Under the pieces are notes generated by a model. The model was not told the DNA's origin. It saw only the letters and a program-made list of their open reading frames with translations, and ran no database searches. Below are positions 24,203 to 34,074 of a DNA stretch of 64,000 nt, piece after piece; the first letter of the stretch is position 1; every line of letters begins with the position of its first letter. Where the stretch lies: the NCBI RefSeq assembly GCF_902506495.1, contig NZ_LR733265.1:560098-624097 (forward strand), given 5' to 3'. This DNA is from Pseudomonas sp. 8O. Lineage in GTDB: Bacteria; Pseudomonadota; Gammaproteobacteria; Pseudomonadales; Pseudomonadaceae. The position numbers and the translations under genes were made by a program.

Positions 24203-25784
24203 TCGGCTTCCTCCCTGATTGGAGCATGGCCTCACAATCCAGAATCACCTTGCGGCAAGCCAGAATGGCCCGATCCCAGAGCACGCCGGTCGTTTTATCC
24301 GTGACAATGGTTTGTGCCCGACGACGTTCTAATCGCTCAAGGACCGCGCGGTGATTGGCGTACAGAAGGGGTTGGAACTTTCCGCATGCGTAACAGGTGT
24401 ACGGCGCATCGAGATGGCAGGCGGCAGTGGCACCGCATACTGCCACATCCTCGATTTGTCGATCCGCTCGATCCCCGTTTTTCGCTGAGGTGCGATCCGT
24501 GACGATGACCCCGGTGAACGCATTCACAACCAAGGCCAGATGGTCGCTCACCTTCGCGTCGATCAACTCCAGCAACTCCGGCGACACGGCTCGGTACTTT
24601 CGCACTGTCCGAGTATTTTTGTGCATCAATGCGCGGGCCATCGTCCACTCATCCAGCCCCGCATTGGAAAGATCCGTGCCGAGGGTGTGCCTGAACCGGT
24701 GCCCCCGCGTCACTTTCAGCGGCTGATGGGTGCGAGGCGAAATCGGAAAGCCCTCCATCTGCTCGATGCACCTAAGCCAATACTTGATCGCGTCTGATCC
24801 GACATGAAATATCGGCTGTGGCGCGTCTTCGAGGCCTTTTTGAAGGGGGCTGTCGAGCAAAACAGGGGGATTCACTCGCTCCCAAGGTTCTGCATCATCA
24901 TCCAGCTTCCGACGAAAGAGGGGCACATTCTCAATGGCTGCATTCCAGTCGGCACCGTCTGGATACGTTTGCCAGAGTTGCGCCAGAACCATTGCCTTGT
25001 AGGCCTGCACGGTGTTGTAGAGATCCTCATCTAGACTGAATGTTTCGGACTTTGCTCGCCAACCCGTCTCGTCGTCTCTTTGCTTTGCCCAATGAAACCT
25101 GACCTTGCAGCCCTGATCGCTCTTCGTGAAATCACCAAAAATCATCATTCGCACCTGAGCACCACGCTGTCCGTAAATCATCAACATGCGCAGGTAAAGG
25201 AACTGCTCGAAATCTAGCTGCCCGTGACAAAACTGCTCATGTATCCATTGGTGCAGAGCGTCTTGCTCCACCTGCGTGAACGGGCCTTTTTCGGGGTCCA
25301 GGCTGAGGATCACATCGTTGCTGGAATGCTTTTTCCTGGGCAGTGCCTGGTAGGCATCGATCAGGGGTTGCGAGGGGCGCTGTTCGAGGGATTCGCAGTC
25401 GTGCCAAAACGCCATGCAAGCGGCAATGGCACTAAACTCAGAACTGTTCAAGCGCTCCCGCAGAGCGATCAGGTGATCCTCGTTGAGCGGGTCAATCCCG
25501 GCCTGAGCAGCCCGCGACAATGCACTTGTCGTGTTAGCAACCGTACCCGCTTCCAGATCGGCCATTCGGTACGCCAGGGCGGCGTGCAACCAGGGCTGCC
25601 AATCCGGCGAGACGCAGGCAATAGCCGCTTCCCAGTTGACTGAGTGATTAGCCGATTTATCCGGTTTCCACATGGGGTGAGTCGGTGTGAAAACTTCCCC
25701 GCACTTGGCCAGGCGAGGCGTGTTCAGCCATGCATCGAGGCTGTCCTTCGTGGGTGCCTGAAGTGCTTCGACGGCGATGTTCAC
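24180..25784 (-). CDS. ginB: GInt tyrosine recombinase (GinB-like)
   Basis: 534 residues from a GTG that overlaps the stop of the first recombinase (GTGA), with AGGAGG seven bases upstream. The open frame extends further into the first gene, but this is overlap only. Catalytic features: Arg in MIYGQRGAQVRMM, then GHRFRHTLGTDLSNAG, KNTRTVRKY with the likely nucleophilic Tyr, and a C-terminal CYACG..F Cys motif. Middle member of the recombinase trio. Confidence 0.75.
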   Translation of the reverse strand: MNIAVEALQAPTKDSLDAWLNTPRLAKCGEVFTPTHPMWKPDKSANHSVNWEAAIACVSPDWQPWLHAALAYRMADLEAGTVANTTSALSRAAQAGIDPLNEDHLIALRERLNSSEFSAIAACMAFWHDCESLEQRPSQPLIDAYQALPRKKHSSNDVILSLDPEKGPFTQVEQDALHQWIHEQFCHGQLDFEQFLYLRMLMIYGQRGAQVRMMIFGDFTKSDQGCKVRFHWAKQRDDETGWRAKSETFSLDEDLYNTVQAYKAMVLAQLWQTYPDGADWNAAIENVPLFRRKLDDDAEPWERVNPPVLLDSPLQKGLEDAPQPIFHVGSDAIKYWLRCIEQMEGFPISPRTHQPLKVTRGHRFRHTLGTDLSNAGLDEWTMARALMHKNTRTVRKYRAVSPELLELIDAKVSDHLALVVNAFTGVIVTDRTSAKNGDRADRQIEDVAVCGATAACHLDAPYTCYACGKFQPLLYANHRAVLERLERRRAQTIVTDKTTGVLWDRAILACRKVILDCEAMLQSGRKPNDRCVSF

Positions 25785-27046
25785 TCTGATCCTCCTTGTG
25801 TCGTGCCGACCCTCTGACGGTTGGCGGTAAACCGCTCGGCCCGTTTCTGTATCGCTTTGTCTGCCTCTTCCTTCCAGAATTTCGCGCCGTAGAGGCCGGG
25901 CATGTTCGATTCGGGACTCCAGCCGAACATCCATGTGAGGGTCTTTTGAACTTGCGTGGTGCGATCCTCCGGCGTGAGCACTGCCAATTCCTCACGCATG
26001 CTCTCCAGCATCGTGTAGACCGCGTCATGCCTCAGAATATGTGGGTGCACATGAGCCAGTTCCGGCGCTATTTCTCGGACCTTGGACAGAACACCATCCA
26101 CTGCCTTGATGGTCAGAGGTCCGCCCTCATTTCGCTTGTGCGCCACCAGCAAAAACGGATGCCTTCTCGCCCGCGATGAGCCGTTACGGGGCTTTCTGTG
26201 GCGATATTTCGATTCGTACTCAGTGATTGCGTCATATAGGTCATCGGTCATCACCAGCATGCGCTCGTGTGTTTTGAATTGCGGGGCCATGGTTCGTGGA
26301 TCGAGGCTCTCATCCTCTAGGTTGACCACCGCTAGTTGACGACTGTGCCAGTGAATGTCGCTGGTCTTGATCAGCAGCATCTCGGAGCGTCGCAGCCCCA
26401 TGTCGAGACCCAGCAGCAAAATGATGTAGTTACGCAGCCTGATGGCTTCATCTGAAAAGGGGTTCTCGGCGCTATCCGGATGCATGATTTCCAGCAATCG
26501 AGTTCGCTCCTGACTCGTAAGCCCTTTCATTTCGTCCGTTCGCGTTTTTTTCCACGCAGGGCTGGTCGCTTTGATCTTGCGGTTGATGCGCTTCTTCAGA
26601 TCGTCAACCGCCTCATATCGTTTTGAGTGATCACCCAACTTGTCATAGAGGAAGGCCAGATAGTCGCGTACCGCCTCGATTCGTTGCCGCGCATGGACTT
26701 TGCCGACGGATTTGTAGGCAGTCGGATGCAAACGCACCCCCGCATACTTCTTGGCCAAGGTTTCCTTGCTAAACCCTGCGTCCGACACAAACCTAGAAAG
26801 CTCACTGTCTGTCAGGTATTGGCTGTGAGGGCGCTGTTCGAGGTGAGAAATCAGATCAATGGAGGAAAAAGCCAGAAACTCCTCAAACACAGCCAGATGC
26901 TCAAGGTACTTCTTGGTCGTTTCGAGGGCTCTGCCCGAGTGCTCCATGGTGATGTATAGGTTGGGGTAGTAGACCGGGATGTAGTCTTGCACCAGCACCT
27001 TTCTTCTAGCAGCATTCACCACCTGTTCTATGACCTGAAAACCCAT
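25781..27046 (-). CDS. ginA: GInt tyrosine recombinase (GinA-like)
   Basis: 421 residues. N-terminal SAM-like core-binding domain (about 30-150), then the catalytic domain: first Arg in LLLGLDMGLRRSEMLL, HPHILRHDAVYTML with His and Arg, WMFGWSPESN, and the likely nucleophile in MPGLYGAKFW. First gene of the operon, reading inward from the island edge, about 150 bases from ettA. This position and the sizes of the three recombinases fit GInt islands. An alternative comparison is with the Tn554-type or the gamma-mobile-trio recombinases. Confidence 0.75.
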   Translation of the reverse strand: MGFQVIEQVVNAARRKVLVQDYIPVYYPNLYITMEHSGRALETTKKYLEHLAVFEEFLAFSSIDLISHLEQRPHSQYLTDSELSRFVSDAGFSKETLAKKYAGVRLHPTAYKSVGKVHARQRIEAVRDYLAFLYDKLGDHSKRYEAVDDLKKRINRKIKATSPAWKKTRTDEMKGLTSQERTRLLEIMHPDSAENPFSDEAIRLRNYIILLLGLDMGLRRSEMLLIKTSDIHWHSRQLAVVNLEDESLDPRTMAPQFKTHERMLVMTDDLYDAITEYESKYRHRKPRNGSSRARRHPFLLVAHKRNEGGPLTIKAVDGVLSKVREIAPELAHVHPHILRHDAVYTMLESMREELAVLTPEDRTTQVQKTLTWMFGWSPESNMPGLYGAKFWKEEADKAIQKRAERFTANRQRVGTTQGGSE

Positions 27047-27092
27047 GTTGCTCCCTCATAAAACATAACTTTTCTAAGTATAGTCAGGGGTG

Positions 27093-27150
27093 TCAGACAG
27101 TCAGCGCAAAACTTAACGTTTTCTTTTCCTGAATTTAAGCGCCTGTCTCT
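27093..27150. other. Candidate recombination/attachment region at the island's right end
   Basis: Between ginA and ettA lies an imperfect inverted repeat: AGACAG (27095-27100), GCGC and TTAA on the left, mirrored by TTAA, GCGC and CTGTCT (27143-27148) on the right, flanking an AT-rich centre. Such a structure next to the first recombinase gene is a plausible binding and crossover site. The matching left end is not in the window, so this cannot be confirmed. Confidence 0.35.
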
Positions 27151-27194
27151 ACCCTCAAAACACTGAAAATAAAGGATTAAAGGCGAATAAAACC

Positions 27195-28886
<1,692 letters not shown>

Positions 28887-28888
28887 GG

Positions 28889-28952
28889 TGGGTTAGCGGC
28901 GCCAAGCACGTCATTGGTTGTTTTCACGAGCAGAGTGCGCCGCGTAACCCAA
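28889..28952. repeat. Dispersed inverted repeat (GGGTGGGTTAGCGGCG type)
   Basis: GTGGGTTAGCGGCG and CGCCGCGTAACCCA form the arms of an inverted repeat directly after ettA. It belongs to the short palindromic repeats common in pseudomonad intergenic gaps. Confidence 0.55.
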
Positions 28953-28982
28953 CATGCGATATCCCGGTGTTACGCCGGGATG

Positions 28983-29012
28983 AAAAAACGGAGCCTGCGG
29001 GCTCCGTTTTTT
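28983..29012. terminator. Rho-independent terminator after ettA
   Basis: Strong hairpin ACGGAGCC / GGCTCCGT with a TGCG loop, preceded by six As and followed by six Ts. It can work in both directions. Confidence 0.85.
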
Positions 29013-29069
29013 GTTGTGGGCGCCGGTCATCTGCAGGAGCGGCGCCCCACGAAAGGTTGCTTTGGTTTC

Positions 29070-29128
29070 GTAGGGTGCGCCGTGCGCACCGGTTACGCTG
29101 GAATATCGGTGCGCACAGCGCACCCTAC
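29070..29128. repeat. Dispersed inverted repeat (TAGGGTGCGCCGTGCGCACC type)
   Basis: Arms GTAGGGTGCGCCGTGCGCACC and its mirror ending in CGCACCCTAC enclose a short loop. It ends two bases before the stop codon of the PilZ gene. Related copies or half copies lie at 36476, 45092 and 53926. Confidence 0.8.
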
Positions 29129-29129
29129 T

Positions 29130-29462
29130 TCAGAGCCTGGCCAGCAGGCTTTCCAGCGCCTTGGCCTGGTCCTCGGCCAGATCGATGATATGAAAACCGG
29201 CCCAGCAATGCTGGCCGTCGGCACCGGGGCGGCTCCACAGGCAGTCGGCGCCCAGGCGCACTTCTTGTACCGAATCGCTACCTGAGGTGCACACCAGGCG
29301 GCATTCCAGCACCGCGTCGGCGGTGTGGGGGGTGTCGCTGAACAGCATGAAACCATCGGCAGACAGGTCGACTATACGGCCCAGGCGCTGTCCGCTGTTC
29401 AGGTCGAAGACCTCCAGCTGCATTTCGGTACCATGGCGGCTGTGTTGACGACGCTCTTCCAT
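29130..29462 (-). CDS. PilZ-domain protein
   Basis: 110 residues forming a single PilZ domain. The cyclic-di-GMP-binding motifs are present: RRQHSR at 4-9 and DLSADGF around residue 34. PilZ proteins bind c-di-GMP and pass the signal to motility, biofilm or secretion targets. It lies ten bases downstream of the DUF1631 gene in the same orientation, so the two are probably co-transcribed. Confidence 0.85.
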   Translation of the reverse strand: MEERRQHSRHGTEMQLEVFDLNSGQRLGRIVDLSADGFMLFSDTPHTADAVLECRLVCTSGSDSVQEVRLGADCLWSRPGADGQHCWAGFHIIDLAEDQAKALESLLARL

Positions 29463-29471
29463 GGGAATTCC

Positions 29472-31796
29472 TCAGCGGGGTTCGGCCGTGCGCCCAGTGA
29501 AGCGCTGCAGCACACGGTAAATGGCAGTCAGCGCGCGATCCACCAGTGGCGTCGCGCGTTCGGGTGTCACGATGCGGGCCAGGCCCTTTTCCATCTCGCT
29601 GGCCAGCAGGGTCAGCGGCTTGATCGCCACGCGTTGGCCGCTGTGGTCGACGAACATGTAGTTGTGCGTGGTCGGGCTGAACCAGGAAAGCTTGAGTACG
29701 CGGCTCTTGTCGCCCTCGACGAACTCGAACCAGGTGCCGAATTCGACGCTGGCCAATTCCTTGGCCAGGGCTTGTGCATGTACCGAGAGCTTGCTGCGCG
29801 AAGGTGCCTGGCGAGCCAGATCGGCATCCTCTCCGAGCATGGCGCCCAGAGGGCTTTCTGGCAGGGTGGGTTTGAGTTGGTCGGCCAACTGCGGTTGTTT
29901 GGCTTGCACCGCATGCTGGCAGGCCACCAGGTCCTGCAGCAGGCGACGGATGCCATCCTCATGGTAGCCGCCGAGCAATTCCAGGCCCTTGCGCAGGTCG
30001 CTGAGCATGGGCACGCGCTGTTCCTGCAATTGCAGCACCTCGGCCTCGCCAAGCGGTGTGCCGCTCCAGGCCAGCTGTTCGGCCACTTCGCAGGAGCGCT
30101 TCCACTCCGTGCTCTGCTCGCCATGGCGCAGCAAGACGAAAACCAGGACGTCGGCCCAGGTCAGCTCGAGGAAGTTGCGGATGATTGTCGGCAGGTTGCG
30201 TTGCCCGACGCATCGCTGAACCACCTCAAGCGCCTGCTCGCGAGCCCCAAGCAGGCGGTCACGGCCCTTGGCAGCCTCTATCGCGCGGCGTTCGCGCAGT
30301 TCGACCTTGTGGCGCAGGGTCTCGACATATTCGTTGAACTCCTCGATCAGACTGTCGAACAGCGCCAGGTCACCGCTGAAGCCGTGAATCACCCGTTCGA
30401 CCACCCATTGCATCTTGGCCAGCAGGCTGCGTTCGTCACCTTCGCTGCCGTACAGCACGCCAGCCTGGGCCATGGTGTTGAGCAGGCGTCGCGCCGGATG
30501 GTGGTGCTGGGTGAACAGCGCCTTGTCCTGCAGCGCAATTTTCAGGTAGGGCGTATGCAGGTGCGAAAGTGCGGTCTTGCAGGCGTCCGGCAGGTTCTCG
30601 TCATCGAGGATGAAGTCGAACAGCATGCCAACCAGGTCGATCACGTCGGCTTCCTGATCGGACACCTTGCTGTCGCCCGGCAGGCTGCTGTGCGATTCCA
30701 ATTGCTGCTGCAGGTCGGCCTTGAGGCCTTCAACGGCTTGCGGTTGGTGCAGGCGTTGGGCCAGTTCGTGGGCCGACTGCTGTTGCATGCGGTTGAGCGC
30801 AGCGAGCAATTCGCTGGCGCTGTAGGTGCGGCTGGCCTCGCGCGGCGAGAAGCTGATGATGCTCCGTGTACCGCCCAGGAGCGGGGCGTCCGGGTGGCTC
30901 TGGCGGTGCTCGCCGAGCAGGCTGGACAGGCCGCTGAACAGCGCCGCCGGATCGCTCGGCGGCGGTGCGCTGAGATCGAGGTCGAACAGCGCCGGTTCCA
31001 CGGGGGCAGACGTTGCGCCCGGTCTGCCCGGTGCTTGTTGTTGGGGTGTCGGGGCTTCTGCCTGAGGCGCATCGGGGCGGCTGACGCTTTGATTGATCTG
31101 CGCGCTGTACTTGAGGTTGGGAAGCACGCCGGCATCGATCAGGCGCTGGTTGAGTGCAGCATAGAGTGAATCGAGGCTCTGCATCACATGGCGATCGAAG
31201 AGCATGTACAGGATGGTCTTGATCTGCAGCGGGAAGGGGCAGGGCGCCAGCGCATCGCGAAACGCCTGGGCAATGGCCTGTGGGCCGAAAGGGTTGCTGT
31301 CCTCGCCGAGCTTCTGGCCGTTGTTGAGCAGCGCCAGGCGCTGCTCCAGAGCGAACAGCGGCTGGGTGCAGCGTGCCTTGACCCGGCTGACCATATTGGT
31401 GACTTGCAGGGTTTCTTCGTAATCCTCGTTCTGCACCAGGGCCAACTGCTCGGGGTCCACTTCGGCCGGCGTCTGATCCTGCAGCTTGCCGTCGAGGAAA
31501 TCGGAAAAATTGTTGGCGATGGCCTGGTGGTAGCTGCGCTCGATCTGTGGACGCTGGCGGCGGATCTCGCGCATGTTGTCGAAGAACAACGTCTGCACCT
31601 TGTTGTTCTCGGCTTTCTCGGCGCACTCGAACAGGGTGTCATCGACTTGGCCGAATACACCGCTCAGATGCTCCGCCAGTCGATTCATCACCAGTTTGCG
31701 GCAGGCTTGTACCAGATCGCTGAAGCGCGGCTGTATACCGCGGCTGGCGAGGCTGACCACCTTGGGGTGAATGGGGGGCTTGTCCTGGTTGCTCAT
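29472..31796 (-). CDS. DUF1631 family protein
   Basis: 774 residues. It has the DUF1631 pattern: N-terminal helical region (LVQACRKLVMNRLAEHLSGV, FDNMREIRRQRPQIERSYH), a variable linker around 245-340, a conserved middle (DVIDLVGMLFDFILDDENLP, HHPARRLLNTMAQAG) and a C-terminal beta-rich part (GTWFEFVEGDKSRVLKLSW, YMFVDHSGQRVAIK) that looks PilZ-like. The family is widespread in pseudomonads; its biochemical role is not established. It is followed by a PilZ gene and is paralogous to the gene at 46425. Confidence 0.85.
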   Translation of the reverse strand: MSNQDKPPIHPKVVSLASRGIQPRFSDLVQACRKLVMNRLAEHLSGVFGQVDDTLFECAEKAENNKVQTLFFDNMREIRRQRPQIERSYHQAIANNFSDFLDGKLQDQTPAEVDPEQLALVQNEDYEETLQVTNMVSRVKARCTQPLFALEQRLALLNNGQKLGEDSNPFGPQAIAQAFRDALAPCPFPLQIKTILYMLFDRHVMQSLDSLYAALNQRLIDAGVLPNLKYSAQINQSVSRPDAPQAEAPTPQQQAPGRPGATSAPVEPALFDLDLSAPPPSDPAALFSGLSSLLGEHRQSHPDAPLLGGTRSIISFSPREASRTYSASELLAALNRMQQQSAHELAQRLHQPQAVEGLKADLQQQLESHSSLPGDSKVSDQEADVIDLVGMLFDFILDDENLPDACKTALSHLHTPYLKIALQDKALFTQHHHPARRLLNTMAQAGVLYGSEGDERSLLAKMQWVVERVIHGFSGDLALFDSLIEEFNEYVETLRHKVELRERRAIEAAKGRDRLLGAREQALEVVQRCVGQRNLPTIIRNFLELTWADVLVFVLLRHGEQSTEWKRSCEVAEQLAWSGTPLGEAEVLQLQEQRVPMLSDLRKGLELLGGYHEDGIRRLLQDLVACQHAVQAKQPQLADQLKPTLPESPLGAMLGEDADLARQAPSRSKLSVHAQALAKELASVEFGTWFEFVEGDKSRVLKLSWFSPTTHNYMFVDHSGQRVAIKPLTLLASEMEKGLARIVTPERATPLVDRALTAIYRVLQRFTGRTAEPR

Positions 31797-31914
31797 GGAC
31801 TGTCCTGACTGGCGTCGTCGGCTGGCGCGTCCTGCGTCGTGCCGCAGTTCGATGAAACATATAGTAGTCCATGGCTTGCCTGCAAAGCATTGTCATAAAA
31901 GCAGTTTGCAGGGG

Positions 31915-31942
31915 TTGACAGGGAAATTTTGCTACGTAAAAT
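31915..31942 (+). promoter_or_regulatory. Promoter of the tRNA cluster
   Basis: TTGACA (31915-31920), a 16-base spacer and TAAAAT (31937-31942), followed by a GC-rich GGCGCGCC discriminator typical of stringently controlled stable-RNA promoters. It lies about 60 bases before the first tRNA. Confidence 0.7.
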
Positions 31943-32002
31943 GGCGCGCCTCTGAAGCGGTAAAGCGAAAGCCGAAGCGCAGCAGAGCTGGAAGACCGAA
32001 GT

Positions 32003-32078
32003 TCCGCGATAGCTCAGTCGGTAGAGCAAATGACTGTTAATCATTGGGTCCCTGGTTCGAGTCCAGGTCGCGGAGCCA
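32003..32078 (+). tRNA. tRNA-Asn (anticodon GTT)
   Basis: 76 bases. Acceptor TCCGCGA pairs with TCGCGGA, discriminator G and encoded CCA. D-arm AGCTCAGTCGGTAGAGC, anticodon GTT at 32036-32038 and GTTCGAGTCC T-arm are all present. First of three tandem tRNAs. Confidence 0.95.
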
Positions 32079-32087
32079 ACTTCCTAT

Positions 32088-32164
32088 CGGGGTATAGCGC
32101 AGTCCGGTAGCGCGCTTGCTTTGGGAGCAAGATGTCGGGAGTTCGAATCCCCCTACCCCGACCA
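32088..32164 (+). tRNA. tRNA-Pro (anticodon TGG)
   Basis: 77 bases. Acceptor CGGGGTA pairs with TACCCCG, discriminator A and encoded CCA. Anticodon TGG at 32122-32124 sits in the CTTTGGG loop. The start CGGGG is typical of bacterial tRNA-Pro. Confidence 0.95.
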
Positions 32165-32169
32165 TTTTT

Positions 32170-32245
32170 GGGTCGTTAGCTCAGTTGGTAGAGCAGTTGG
32201 CTTTTAACCAATTGGTCGTAGGTTCGAATCCTACACGACCCACCA
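32170..32245 (+). tRNA. tRNA-Lys (anticodon TTT)
   Basis: 76 bases. Acceptor GGGTCGT pairs with ACGACCC, encoded CCA. Anticodon TTT at 32203-32205 in the CTTTTAA loop. Last of the cluster, before a terminator. Confidence 0.95.
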
Positions 32246-32257
32246 CCACAACGAACA

Positions 32258-32282
32258 AGCCCGCCTAGTGCGGGCTTTTTCG
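32258..32282 (+). terminator. Terminator of the tRNA cluster
   Basis: Hairpin AGCCCGC / GCGGGCT followed by TTTTTCGTTTTT. Confidence 0.85.
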
Positions 32283-32420
32283 TTTTTGCGTGTTTGGTTT
32301 TTGCGACGCGGCTCGAATGCGGCCCGGGGCGGCTGTTCTGTATCGAGAGCGTCCCGGATTTCATCCGGGCTACGCATCTGCTCGTCTCCCCCTGTCCCGC
32401 CCTGCGTCCGCTTCTAGCTC

Positions 32421-32492
32421 GTAGGGTGGGCTTTAGCCCACCAGCGGGGGTGAGAGGTGGGCTGAAGCGGATCGCCGCCCGGCCCACCCTAC
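32421..32492. repeat. Dispersed inverted repeat (GTAGGGTGGGC type)
   Basis: Arms GTAGGGTGGGC and GCCCACCCTAC, with internal GGCTTTAGCCCACC and GGTGGGCTGAAGC. It lies just after the ndh stop codon, between ndh and the tRNA terminator. Confidence 0.65.
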
Positions 32493-32511
32493 AACGCCTG
32501 TTTCCGCTGCT

Positions 32512-33813
32512 TCAGTGCAGCTTCAGACGCGGCTCGGTGCTGCGCCCGATGCGATCACTGAGCATCAGCAGCAGGGTGCGTGGCACGCCATACAGGGCCA
32601 TCTGGTGCATGCGGTACAGCGACACGTAGAACACCCGTGCCAGCCAGCCTTCGAGCATGACGCTGCCGGTCAGATTACCCATCAGGTTACCGACCGCTGA
32701 GAAGCTCGACAGCGAGATCAGCGAGCCGTAGTCGCGATAGTGGTATTCCGGCAGCGGCTGGGCGCTGATCTTCAAGCGTAGCGACTTGGCCAGCAGCGAT
32801 GCCTGCTGATGCGCTGCCTGGGCGCGTGGCGGCACGTTGCGGCCTTCGGTGCCGGGCTGTGGACAGGCTGCGCAGTCGCCAAAGGCGAACACGTCGTCAT
32901 CGAGCGTCGTTTGCAGGGTCGGACGAACCTGCAACTGGTTGATACGGTTGCTCTCCAGACCATCGAGATCCTTGAGAAAACCGGGGGCGCGGATGCCGGC
33001 AGCCCAGACTTTCAGGCTGGCCGGGATGAAGTTGCCGTCGGCGGTTTTCAGGCCATCGGCAGTCACTTCACTGACGGCGGCGCCGGTCAGTACGGTGACG
33101 CCGAGCTTCTCCAGGGTCTTATGCACCGGACGCGCGATGCGCTCGGGCAGGGCAGGCAGTACACGCGGCCCGGCTTCGATCAGGGTGATGCGCATATCTT
33201 CGGGGCGAATGCGATTCAGGCCATAGGCAGCCAGTTGCTTGGCGGCGTGGTGCAGTTCCGCTGCCAGCTCGACCCCTGTGGCACCAGCGCCGACGATGGC
33301 AATGTCGATCTTCGAGCCGTCTTCGCTCTCGTTGGCGTGCGCGCGCAGGTAGTGGCTGAGCATACGGCGATGGAAGCGCTCAGCCTGCGCGCGAGTGTCG
33401 AGGAAAATGCAGTGCTCGGCGGCGCCAGGCGTGCCGAAGTCATTGGTGGTGCTGCCAACGGCAATGACCAGGCTGTCGTAGGTGATCCGACGCTCAGGCA
33501 TCAGCACCTGGCCGTCGTCATCCAGAGTCGGTGCCAGGGTAATGCTCTTGCCGGCACGGTCGAGGTCGGACATGCGCCCGAGCTGGAACTCGAAATGATT
33601 CCACTTGGCCTGGGCCACGTAGTTCAGTTCGTCTTCCGAGGAGTTCAGCGAGCCGGCGGCCACTTCGTGCAGCAGGGGCTTCCAGATATGGGTGAGGTTG
33701 GCGTCGACCAAAATGATGCGGGCGGCGCCACTCTTGCCCAGTTTTCTACCCAGACGGGTGGCCAGCTCCAAACCGCCGGCGCCTCCGCCGACAATCACGA
33801 TGCGATGGGACAT
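32512..33813 (-). CDS. ndh: Type II NADH dehydrogenase (NDH-2)
   Basis: 433 residues. Two Rossmann motifs: FAD-binding IVIVGGGAGGLELATRLG at 5-22 and NAD-binding IAIVGAGATGVELAAEL around 172-188. The FAD-contact motif VFAFGDCAAC near 310 and a hydrophobic C-terminus for membrane attachment (VMLEGWLARVFYVSLYRMHQ) are present. It passes electrons from NADH to ubiquinone without pumping protons. Length is normal. Followed at its 5' side by the small membrane gene at 33877, in the usual Pseudomonas order. Confidence 0.92.
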   Translation of the reverse strand: MSHRIVIVGGGAGGLELATRLGRKLGKSGAARIILVDANLTHIWKPLLHEVAAGSLNSSEDELNYVAQAKWNHFEFQLGRMSDLDRAGKSITLAPTLDDDGQVLMPERRITYDSLVIAVGSTTNDFGTPGAAEHCIFLDTRAQAERFHRRMLSHYLRAHANESEDGSKIDIAIVGAGATGVELAAELHHAAKQLAAYGLNRIRPEDMRITLIEAGPRVLPALPERIARPVHKTLEKLGVTVLTGAAVSEVTADGLKTADGNFIPASLKVWAAGIRAPGFLKDLDGLESNRINQLQVRPTLQTTLDDDVFAFGDCAACPQPGTEGRNVPPRAQAAHQQASLLAKSLRLKISAQPLPEYHYRDYGSLISLSSFSAVGNLMGNLTGSVMLEGWLARVFYVSLYRMHQMALYGVPRTLLLMLSDRIGRSTEPRLKLH

Positions 33814-33876
33814 GGATATTGCTCACAAGGCTTTGAAAAATGCGGTGTGAGTGCGAGAGGGCGAGCGCAAGGCAGC

Positions 33877-34050
33877 TCATAGCACCAGTCGACTCAGAAG
33901 GCGGCTCAGCAGGCCCAGGCCAATGGTCACGACCATGACTACCGCCAGTAGACGCCAGACGCGAAATGGCTGACGTTCGACCTGATGCTGCGGTGCGCTC
34001 AGGTAGTGGTCGACTTTCTGCTGGTCTTCGGGGCTCAGGCGACTGGTCAT
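33877..34050 (-). CDS. Small DUF3094-type membrane protein
   Basis: 57 residues. A cytoplasmic start (MTSRLSPEDQQKVDHYLSAP) is followed by one membrane helix (LLAVVMVVTIGLGLLSRLL). This small gene beside ndh is conserved in pseudomonads; its function is unknown, possibly related to the dehydrogenase. Confidence 0.75.
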   Translation of the reverse strand: MTSRLSPEDQQKVDHYLSAPQHQVERQPFRVWRLLAVVMVVTIGLGLLSRLLSRLVL

Positions 34051-34074
34051 GGGCGGGCCTCTGCTTGAATGCCG

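Larger units (their letters stand above)
1..27190. mobile_element. GInt-type genomic island (right-hand part; left end outside window)
   Basis: The segment differs from the backbone to its right in base composition, gene content and density of broken genes. It ends at a four-gene recombinase operon (21570-27046) just upstream of the conserved gene ettA. Three adjacent tyrosine recombinases followed by a small protein, transcribed inward from one island border, is the diagnostic layout of GInt elements described in Pseudomonas. The cargo mixes defence-like genes, a silencer, a catabolic/efflux cluster and IS debris. No second border is recognisable inside the window, so the leftmost genes could belong to an older, separate insertion. 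Confidence 0.55.

Noticed and set aside
32003-32245. tRNA cluster as the island attachment site
   Set aside because: The island ends at ettA, 5 kb away, and no tRNA 3' fragment was recognised within it.
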